A program made the position numbers and the translations under genes. A stretch of DNA of 49,133 nt from Mycobacterium montefiorense. GTDB lineage: Bacteria > Actinomycetota > Actinomycetes > Mycobacteriales > Mycobacteriaceae. A model generated the notes under the pieces. It saw only the letters and a program-made list of their open reading frames with translations. It had not been told where the DNA came from and did no database searches. This document shows, one piece after another, positions 41,206 to 47,518 of the stretch. The stretch lies in contig NZ_BFCH01000027.1 in the NCBI RefSeq assembly GCF_003112775.1, positions 20,101 to 69,233 of the forward strand. The letters are read 5' to 3'. Positions within the stretch are counted from its first letter, which is position 1; every line of letters begins with the position of its first letter.

Positions 41206-41490
41206 TTAGGCCCAGCTGGACCCGACGGCGCTGTCGGTGCTGGCCATGTTGTTGCCCGCGGACTGCACCTTCTGGCCGTGCTGGTTGGCCTGCTCGTAGA
41301 TCACCTGGAAGTTACGACCCAACTGGGTGATGAACTCCTGGCAAGACACCGAACCGGCGCCACCCCAAAAGTCACCGGCGGCCAGCACATCGCGAACGAT
41401 GGCCTGGTGCTCGGCTTCCAGCGAAGCAGCCTGCGCGCGGATCACGGCGCCGTGGGCGTCCACATCTGCGAACTGATAATTGATCGACAT
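41206..41490 (-). CDS. esxO: WXG100 protein, EsxO/EsxN (Mtb9.9) family
   Basis: A 94-residue type VII secretion substrate. The first helix is MSINYQFADVDAHGAVIRAQ, the turn is FWGGAGS, a W-x-G variant as in this subfamily, and the second helix is QEFITQLGRNFQVIYEQANQ. It ends DSAVGSSWA. Size and sequence match the Mtb9.9 family (EsxI, EsxN, EsxO and others). It pairs with the EsxP-type protein encoded 48 bases upstream, and the heterodimer would be exported by ESX-5. GGGAGG precedes the start. Confidence 0.93.
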   Translation of the reverse strand: MSINYQFADVDAHGAVIRAQAASLEAEHQAIVRDVLAAGDFWGGAGSVSCQEFITQLGRNFQVIYEQANQHGQKVQSAGNNMASTDSAVGSSWA

Positions 41491-41538
41491 TATCTACGTC
41501 CTCCCTTGAAAGTGTTTGGGTAGCAGCGAGTTTCGCGG

Positions 41539-41835
41539 CTAGTGGCCGAGGGCCTGCTGCGAGGCCTGCTCTTGCGTCTCGTAGTTATTGGCGTCACGGA
41601 TCAGCCCGTCACGCACGCCGTGCAGCATGTTGATGATGTTGGTGAACGCCTGGTTCATCTGACCCATGGTGTCGTAAGAAGTGGCCTGAGCCTGACCGCT
41701 CCAGCCCGCGCCGGCGATGTTCATCGACGACGACCACATCCTGCGAGCCTCATCCGACACCGTCTGCGCGTGCATCTCAAAGCGGCCGGCCATCGCACGC
41801 ATCGCGTGCGGGTCGGTCATAAAACGTGTTGCCAT
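41539..41835 (-). CDS. esxP: WXG100 protein, EsxP/EsxM (QILSS-like) family
   Basis: A 98-residue WXG100 protein with the motif AGAGWSGQAQ and helices MRAMAGRFEMHAQTVSDEA and AFTNIINMLHGVRDGLIRDA. The C-terminal ANNYETQEQASQQ contains the YxxxD/E-like export signal (Y-E-T-Q-E). It is the partner of the EsxO-type protein. The start ATG follows AGGAACAG. Downstream of the Rv2348c-like gene on the same strand, it forms a likely three-gene unit. Confidence 0.93.
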   Translation of the reverse strand: MATRFMTDPHAMRAMAGRFEMHAQTVSDEARRMWSSSMNIAGAGWSGQAQATSYDTMGQMNQAFTNIINMLHGVRDGLIRDANNYETQEQASQQALGH

Positions 41836-41906
41836 ATTGGCTGTTCCTTAGCTATGCGGACTAACCCACAGACGTGCCGGACCGGTTGCCCGACCGTCCT
41901 TCGCTC

Positions 41907-42218
41907 TTAACCAGCTGCTGGAGAATGCGGTACCACGCTGACTCGCGGCAGGAAGCGAGGTTCGACGTCGTCTTCCCACTTCCCCCATTCCTTCTTTTCA
42001 CTCATGCCGTCGGCAGCCGCCTCTGAATCCGGCCCGTCGATCGCCATGTCATCGGTATCGGAGAGCTCTTCACGCTCCGGTGCCCAATGGTCATAGTCGT
42101 CCGGCGGTACGGCCACGCCCCAGCTGAGCGGAACCGTTAAGCGACCGAGCATGCCTGACTCACCCCGAACTGCCGACACCGAATCGTCCGGCAGAGGCGA
42201 ACCAAGAGGCAAAAGCAT
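41907..42218 (-). CDS. conserved mycobacterial small acidic protein (Rv2348c-like)
   Basis: A 103-residue protein. The N-terminal MLLPLGSPLPDDSVSAVRGE, the core MLGRLTVPLSWGVAVPPDDY with DHWAP, and the C-terminal VVPHSPAAG agree with M. tuberculosis Rv2348c as remembered, with a variable acidic middle. Function unknown; it sits 71 bases upstream of the esx pair on the same strand, as in M. tuberculosis, so export or antigen roles are possible but not shown. The start at ATG 42218 has GGAAGGGGG upstream. Confidence 0.8.
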   Translation of the reverse strand: MLLPLGSPLPDDSVSAVRGESGMLGRLTVPLSWGVAVPPDDYDHWAPEREELSDTDDMAIDGPDSEAAADGMSEKKEWGKWEDDVEPRFLPRVSVVPHSPAAG

Positions 42219-42251
42219 GACGCCCCCTTCCACACCCGAAACTCTGTTCAC

Positions 42252-42792
42252 ACAGACCCCAACGGCGCACTAATGGCCGCCGAGTATTTTTCATACTAAA
42301 GCAAACCTAAGGACATTTGTCGGAAATTTCTGGTTTTTGTCGGCGTTAAACACAAAATTCGTCCGCGCGGGAACGCGCGAACGCGATCGTCGGCGAGCCG
42401 GTCGATCCTGGCATGGACGAACGCCACCGCGTGGGGCGGTGCGCCTGGCAGGACCGACCGCCCCGCCAAGAGCGAAAAATGTTGCTCGACAGCAATTCTG
42501 CGGGAAATCAGCGATTGCGTTCAGGAGGGTGTTCACCGCACTACCCCAGCGCGATGGCAATCGGTTCGAGGTTGCCGGACCACACAACGGGACCGGCGGC
42601 CAACGACGTCGCTACCCACGGTACGGGTGTTCGGGTGAGTATTGCGCGCGTCGATTCATTCGCCGCCGCAAACCGTACCTAATAGTTTGATTAAGCGTAT
42701 AACCGATGAATACGCGTTGGCGGCATGTCGAAAAATGTGCGCGTCCCCCGATTTCAGTGGTTTGGGCGCTTCGGCAATTGCGCCCTGCCCTC
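42252..42792. other. intergenic region between the PPE gene and the esx unit
   Basis: About 540 bases. The left part (42280-42360) is AT-rich with TTAGTATGAAAAATAC on the minus strand, a plausible promoter zone for the Rv2348c-like gene. The rest holds overlapping short open frames in several frames, none with a ribosome site, conserved motif or consistent codon use. In M. tuberculosis this interval holds phospholipase C and PPE genes. I see no remnant of them here. Confidence 0.5.
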
Positions 42793-43971
42793 TCAGGCGC
42801 CCTTGCGGGGCACCACCTTGGGCCGGGACTGCACCACATGGGGTGGGCTGGCCCCCGCGCGGCCCACCATGCCGGTCGGCTTGTTGTCAACGACCGCCGT
42901 CCGTGCCGCCACCGGCATGCCACTGGTGGATCCGGTCGGCGGGGCCGAGACACCGGCGCCTCCCGCCCCCGCCATTGCCGAGCTGACAATCGGTGCCGGC
43001 GTAGACCCCTGCCACACCGGGGGCACCGATATCGCCCCCACCAGCCGCGCCCTACCCAGACCAGCGGTAATTGAAGAGCCCCAACCCCCGCCGTTGCCGA
43101 CCACGTTCATCGACGGGGCGGTCGAACTGATGTATTGCGACGCGCTGGCGGCGGCCACATTCGAGGCACCGGCCAGCGAAGCGATGGGTGCCGCGCCTTG
43201 CGAGAGCGCCATCATCGGCGACATCAACGCGCTCGCCGGGTACACGCCGATCTGGGCGACCGACATCAACGACGACACCGGTGCCGACGAAACTATCGAC
43301 CCGACCTGGGTCAGCGCGGACTGAATCGCGGTCACCGCCGACGAGAAGCCCGGGCCGAAAATTTGACCGCCCACCGACGACAACGCCCCGGCAAACTGCG
43401 ACGCCAAGCTGCTCAGCGGCGTCGTCAGCAATCCCGCCAAACTCGACGGTGCCGAACTGATCGACGGCAACGCCGACACCACCGATTGCGCCCCGGCGTG
43501 ATACCCGAACATGGCCGCCACATCCTGAATCCACATCTGGATGTATTCGAATTCGGTGGCCGCAATTGCTGCGGTGTTCTGGCCCAGAATGTTCGTCGCG
43601 ATCAAAATCATCAGCTGAATGCGATTGGCCGCTATCGCCGCGGGCGGCACCGTCGCCGCGAATGCCGACTCGTACGACGTCGCCGCCACCCGCGCCTGCA
43701 CGGCTGACATGGAGGCGTGCGCCGCCGCGCCGTGCAACCACTGCAGATACGGCGCCGCCGCCTGTGTCATCGACTCAGCCGACGGACCCGTCCACTCCCC
43801 ATTCGACGCCAGGCCCGAGACCACGGAGTCGAATGACGACGCCGACGCCCACATGTCCGCGGCCAACCCGTCCCACGCCGCGGCAGCCGCCAGTAGCGGC
43901 CCAGAGCCGGCACCGGCGTACATCAGAGCCGAATTGATCTCCGGCGGCAAAAACGCAAAATCCAGAACCAT
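42793..43971 (-). CDS. PPE family protein, SVP subfamily
   Basis: A 392-residue protein with the N-terminal PPE domain (MVLDFAFLPPEINSALMYAG), the WxG-type turn NGEWTGPSAESM, and FEYIQMWIQDVAAMFGYHAG near the end of the conserved 180 residues. The C-terminal half is Ala/Ser/Gly-rich and carries ISVPPVW, the G-x-x-SVP-x-x-W motif of the SVP subfamily. The ATG at 43971 is preferred over one two codons upstream because MVLDFAFLPPE is the canonical start. No PE partner is adjacent, so export would need a PE encoded elsewhere. It holds the place of PPE40 of M. tuberculosis but is a different subtype. Confidence 0.9.
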   Translation of the reverse strand: MVLDFAFLPPEINSALMYAGAGSGPLLAAAAAWDGLAADMWASASSFDSVVSGLASNGEWTGPSAESMTQAAAPYLQWLHGAAAHASMSAVQARVAATSYESAFAATVPPAAIAANRIQLMILIATNILGQNTAAIAATEFEYIQMWIQDVAAMFGYHAGAQSVVSALPSISSAPSSLAGLLTTPLSSLASQFAGALSSVGGQIFGPGFSSAVTAIQSALTQVGSIVSSAPVSSLMSVAQIGVYPASALMSPMMALSQGAAPIASLAGASNVAAASASQYISSTAPSMNVVGNGGGWGSSITAGLGRARLVGAISVPPVWQGSTPAPIVSSAMAGAGGAGVSAPPTGSTSGMPVAARTAVVDNKPTGMVGRAGASPPHVVQSRPKVVPRKGA

Positions 43972-44126
43972 CCGCACCTCGATACGCCCCGCCGCTTCTA
44001 CGGCCTAACAACTGCACCCCGACAGTCATCACTGCGACTGGACACTGCGTATAAGACTAAGGCCGGAGCGTGGGCAGCACTACTCCAAAATTGGCCCATT
44101 TGTCGAAATGGCTGGATTGCGGGCTC

Positions 44127-45518
44127 CTAGGCGCCCTTGAGGCGAACCGCCAGGTAGTCGGCGACGGCATCCATCGACACCCGTTCCTGCGTCATCGCGT
44201 CACGGTCACGCACGGTTGCGGCGTTGTCTTCCAGCGAGTCGAAATCGACCGTCACACAGAACGGCGTCCCGACCTCGTCCTGGCGCCGATAACGGCGTCC
44301 GATCGCGCCGGCGTCGTCGAAATCGATGTTCCAGGACTTCCGCAGTTCGGCGGCCAGGTCTTTGGCCTTGGGGCTCAGGTCGGCGTGCCGGGACAACGGC
44401 AGCACGGCCGCCTTGACCGGCGCCAGCCGCGGGTCGAGGCGAAGCACCGTGCGCTTGTCCAGACCGCCCTTGGCGTTCGGGGCCTCGTCTTCGGCGTACG
44501 CATCGATCAAAAACGCCATGAACGACCGGGTCAGGCCGGCCGCGGGCTCGATCACGTAAGGCGTGTACCGGGTGTCGCTGACCTGATCGAAGAAGGACAG
44601 GTCGACACCGGAATGCTTTGCGTGCGTTGACAAGTCGAAGTCAGTGCGGTTTGCGACACCTTCCAGCTCACCCCACGGATTGCCTTGGAAACCAAACTTG
44701 TATTCGATGTCGACGGTGCGGTCGGAATAGTGCGACAGCTTGTCTGCCGCGTGTTCGTACAGGCGCAGGTTCTCCGGGTTGATGCCGAGGTCGATGTACC
44801 ACTGCTGCCGGGTGTCGATCCAGTACTGGTGCCATTCCTTGGCGGTGGACGGCTCGACGAAGAACTCCATCTCCATCTGCTCGAACTCGCGGGTCCGGAA
44901 GATGAAGTTGCCCGGGGTGATCTCGTTGCGAAAACTCTTGCCGATCTGGCCTATGCCGAATGGCGGCTTGCGCCGCGCGGTCGTGACCACGTTAGCGAAG
45001 TTGACGAAGATGCCCTGCGCGGTCTCGGGCCGCAGGTAGTGCAGCCCCTCCTCGGTCTCGATCGGCCCGAGGTAGGTCTTGAGCATCATGTTGAATTCGC
45101 GCGGCTCGGTCCACTGACCAGGCTCCCCGGTCTCCGGGTCGCGGATATCGGCGAGTCCGTTCGGCGGCGGATGCCCGTGCTTGGCTTCGTAGGCCTCAAT
45201 TAGGTGGTCGGCGCGGTAGCGCTTGTGGGTGATCAGCGACTCCACCAGCGGGTCGTGGAACACCTCCACATGGCCCGAAGCCACCCAGACCTGCCGCGGC
45301 AGGATGATCGACGAATCGAGTCCCACGACGTCGTCGCGGCCGGTGACCACCGCGCGCCACCACTGCCGCTTGATGTTTTCTTTGAGTTCCACGCCCAGCG
45401 GCCCGTAGTCCCACGCCGACTTGGTGCCGCCGTAGATCTCACCCGCGGGAAAGACGAATCCCCGCCGTTTGGCCAGGTTAACGACGGTGTCGATGACGGA
45501 CGCCACGGGGTGGTCCAC
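44127..45518 (-). CDS. glyS: glycyl-tRNA synthetase (class II, single-chain)
   Basis: A 463-residue enzyme, the same length as M. tuberculosis GlyS. The class II motifs are visible: NLAKRRGFVFPAGEIYGG at the N-terminus, motif 2 around GQIGKSFRNEITPGNFIFRT, and motif 3 VIEPAAGLTRSFMAFLIDAY, followed by the anticodon-binding domain (LAPVKAAVLPLSRHADLSPK). The GTG at 45518 gives V-DHPVASVIDT, matching the known N-terminus, with GGAG at a suitable distance. The open frame continues 31 codons upstream without conservation. Divergent from smtB. Confidence 0.95.
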   Translation of the reverse strand: MDHPVASVIDTVVNLAKRRGFVFPAGEIYGGTKSAWDYGPLGVELKENIKRQWWRAVVTGRDDVVGLDSSIILPRQVWVASGHVEVFHDPLVESLITHKRYRADHLIEAYEAKHGHPPPNGLADIRDPETGEPGQWTEPREFNMMLKTYLGPIETEEGLHYLRPETAQGIFVNFANVVTTARRKPPFGIGQIGKSFRNEITPGNFIFRTREFEQMEMEFFVEPSTAKEWHQYWIDTRQQWYIDLGINPENLRLYEHAADKLSHYSDRTVDIEYKFGFQGNPWGELEGVANRTDFDLSTHAKHSGVDLSFFDQVSDTRYTPYVIEPAAGLTRSFMAFLIDAYAEDEAPNAKGGLDKRTVLRLDPRLAPVKAAVLPLSRHADLSPKAKDLAAELRKSWNIDFDDAGAIGRRYRRQDEVGTPFCVTVDFDSLEDNAATVRDRDAMTQERVSMDAVADYLAVRLKGA

Positions 45519-45543
45519 TCCCTTTCTCCGATTATTGCGAGGC

Positions 45544-45570
45544 GCGGGGCGGTGAATCGTCGCCCCGCGA
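45544..45570. other. perfect 9-bp inverted repeat in the glyS-smtB intergenic region
   Basis: CGCGGGGCG and CGCCCCGCG are separated by nine bases (GTGAATCGT). Lying 26 bases upstream of the glyS start and just before the smtB -10 element, it may be a hairpin in the glyS leader RNA or an operator for the divergent promoters. Confidence 0.5.
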
Positions 45571-45585
45571 AACATCAGCAATGGT

Positions 45586-45627
45586 ATAGACCGAGCCGGG
45601 GTCTTTGACATGCGTCATCATGCATGT
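45586..45627 (+). promoter_or_regulatory. smtB-zur promoter (-10 TATAGA) and SmtB-like operator
   Basis: TATAGA at 45586-45591 is a good -10 element. Just downstream ACATGC (45608-13) and GCATGT (45622-27) form an inverted repeat with eight bases between, overlapping the likely transcribed start, a good place for autorepression by the ArsR-type SmtB. Confidence 0.5.
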
Positions 45628-45696
45628 GAAAGTGGATGTCGTTCCCTGCCGTGTGCGCAGCCGAGTACCCGCACTTCCCAAGGTGATGACTCTCGC

Positions 45697-46107
45697 ATGG
45701 TGATGCCCTCCTCAACGCCGACCGCCGACCATGGCCCCGCGTCGAATCTGGGCGCCCACCGGCACGCCGGCGCGCCACCCGGCGAGCACTCCCCATTCGT
45801 CGACTATCCGGTGCCGCCGTCGCGCGAAATTCTCGATGCCGCCGGTGAGCTGCTGCGCGCGCTCGCCGCACCCGTGCGCATCGCCATCGTGCTGCAACTG
45901 CGCGAATCCCAGCGCTGCGTGCACGAGCTGGTCGACGCGCTGGGCGTGCCCCAACCGCTGGTCAGCCAGCATCTGAAGATTCTCAAAGCCGCAGGGGTGG
46001 TCGCCGGGGAGCGATCCGGCCGCGAGGTGCTGTATCGGCTGGCCGACCACCACCTGGCGCACATCGTCGTCGACGCCGTTGCCCACGCCAGCGAGGAAAC
46101 ACCATGA
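45697..46107 (+). CDS. smtB: zinc-responsive ArsR/SmtB-family repressor
   Basis: A 136-residue ArsR-family regulator with a variable N-terminus, then a winged helix: LLRALAAPVRIAIVLQLRES, the recognition helix region ALGVPQPLVSQHLKILKAAG, and the wing ERSGREVLYRL. The C-terminal ADHHLAHIVVDAVAH supplies the alpha-5 metal ligands (Asp, His and spaced His). It represses at low zinc and releases DNA when zinc binds. ATG 45697 matches the length of Rv2358; an earlier ATG at 45610 would add a Cys/His-containing stretch but falls inside the probable operator. It overlaps zur by ATGA. Confidence 0.92.
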   Translation: MVMPSSTPTADHGPASNLGAHRHAGAPPGEHSPFVDYPVPPSREILDAAGELLRALAAPVRIAIVLQLRESQRCVHELVDALGVPQPLVSQHLKILKAAGVVAGERSGREVLYRLADHHLAHIVVDAVAHASEETP

Positions 46108-46496
46108 CAGGACCCAGCGTCCGCTCCACCCGGCAACGGGCGGCGATTTCCACGCTGTTGGAGACCCTCGACGAATTCCGCTCCGCCCAGGAGCTGCACG
46201 ACGAGCTGCGCCGCCGCGGCGAGAACATCGGGCTGACCACGGTCTACCGAACGCTGCAATCGATGGCGACGGCGGGAATGGTCGACACGCTGCGCACCGA
46301 CACCGGCGAGTCGGTCTACCGGCGCTGCTCGGAGCACCATCACCACCACCTGGTGTGTCGCCGCTGCGGGTCCACCATCGAGGTCGGCGACCACGAAGTC
46401 GAGGAGTGGGCTGAGCAAGTGGCCACCAAGCACGGCTATTCCGAGGTGAGCCACACCATCGAGATCTTCGGCACCTGCTCGGACTGCGGGCGCTGA
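46104..46496 (+). CDS. zur: zinc uptake regulator (Fur family)
   Basis: A 130-residue Fur-family repressor (FurB/Zur). The DNA-binding part holds STRQRAAISTLLETLDEFRS and IGLTTVYRTLQSMATAGMV. Metal sites include the His-rich CSEHHHHHLVCRRCGS and the structural pairs CRRC and CSDC. It blocks zinc uptake genes when zinc is plentiful. The ATGA overlap with smtB gives the paired zinc-sensing unit known in mycobacteria, in which SmtB controls zur. Confidence 0.95.
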   Translation: MTGPSVRSTRQRAAISTLLETLDEFRSAQELHDELRRRGENIGLTTVYRTLQSMATAGMVDTLRTDTGESVYRRCSEHHHHHLVCRRCGSTIEVGDHEVEEWAEQVATKHGYSEVSHTIEIFGTCSDCGR

Positions 46497-46630
46497 TCGC
46501 GAGTGTGCGGCTGCCCGCACACTCGGCGGTGCAGCGGGCTCAGCCGGTCGGAGCCACATCTGGGCACCCCTTCGGTCGGGAAGCGGTATTCGTCCTTTTT
46601 GCCCTGGCGGCTGCGTTTTACCGCCGGCTG

Positions 46631-47518
46631 CTATGGGGCGTGCCCTAACCAGAAGCCCTGCGTGTCCGATTCCAGGACGGAACGCAAGAACGGCTTGTCG
46701 TTGGCGATGTAGAGGTTCGCGTCGAGGTGCGGCAGCCGCATGTCGCGGATGCATTGCTCGGCGAAGTCGCTTCGAATGAGCCCTTTGTCTTGGATATTCG
46801 ATTGGACTGCCTTCTGCTTTTCGAAGGCATGGCTTTGATGCTGCAGCCACGAATGGTGGAAACCCATGAAGCCCTCGGGGCAGTGCACAGTGCGAGCGAG
46901 GCCCCCGGATACTCCCTTCTTACGCAGATAGTCGGAGGTGAAGGGCATCTTCCGAAAATACCTACCGGTCATCACATATGTGCGGTAGCTGAAGTCGTCT
47001 GGACCATGGCTCTTGTCGCAGAATAGATCCAAGTAGAACACCGAGAAATGGAGCCGCACTGTGATTACTTGGTGCCGTTTTACGGTATCGATGATACGGT
47101 CAGCCAAGCGACTATCAAGGAATTCGTCAACATCAGAAAGAATCACAATATCGTCGTCGTTGACGATATCATTGAGCAGCGTGCAATGATTGCGCTGCAC
47201 GGCCTCGTTGAAATATCCATAGTTATGCGAGAGTAAGTGCCAATACCACTCGTCGAAAAACTGGGTACCGCATGTATCTGGGTTATAGTACGAAACATCC
47301 GGCTGAACAGGATCGAAGCATTCTTCGGCGTTGAGCCGATGGTATTTGACCCGGGAACTCACGAGTGCAGTGTCAAAATTCAAGGGCTTGTCATTGTAAC
47401 TGAACGTCTTACCCGCTTCGCAGAAATTTAGTTCGTCTATCCAGTAGCTAGCCTCTTTGATCTTGAGCTCTGCTATCTTCCGTTCTTTGAAGTATGGGCA
47501 AAATTCGAATATCTTCAC
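46631..47518 (-). CDS. GT17-like glycosyltransferase
   Basis: A 295-residue protein resembling glycosyltransferase family 17 (beta-1,4-GlcNAc-transferase III-like). The N-terminal KIFEFCPYF and the run ASYWIDELNFCEAGKTFSYN are typical of bacterial members, and the metal/sugar-binding NDDDIVILSDVDEFLD lies at 120-135. FMGFHHSWLQHQSHAF follows near 215-235. The donor and acceptor are unknown. It starts with GTG overlapping the NRPS stop (GTGA), so a glycosylated peptide product is suggested. The gene is clearly lower in GC than its left-hand neighbours, a sign of transfer from another source. No signal peptide or membrane span. Confidence 0.75.
   Translation of the reverse strand: MKIFEFCPYFKERKIAELKIKEASYWIDELNFCEAGKTFSYNDKPLNFDTALVSSRVKYHRLNAEECFDPVQPDVSYYNPDTCGTQFFDEWYWHLLSHNYGYFNEAVQRNHCTLLNDIVNDDDIVILSDVDEFLDSRLADRIIDTVKRHQVITVRLHFSVFYLDLFCDKSHGPDDFSYRTYVMTGRYFRKMPFTSDYLRKKGVSGGLARTVHCPEGFMGFHHSWLQHQSHAFEKQKAVQSNIQDKGLIRSDFAEQCIRDMRLPHLDANLYIANDKPFLRSVLESDTQGFWLGHAP

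Noticed and set aside
42337..42690. Overlapping small frames between the PPE and Rv2348c-like genes
   Set aside because: Open in several frames at once with no start signals; treated as non-coding.
45610..45696. Upstream ATG giving SmtB a Cys/His-containing N-terminal extension
   Set aside because: It falls in the likely operator and leader, lacks a ribosome site, and the shorter start matches the known length of the family member.
46503..46712. 69-codon plus-strand frame after zur
   Set aside because: Overlaps the end of the GT17-like gene on the other strand and shows no family features.
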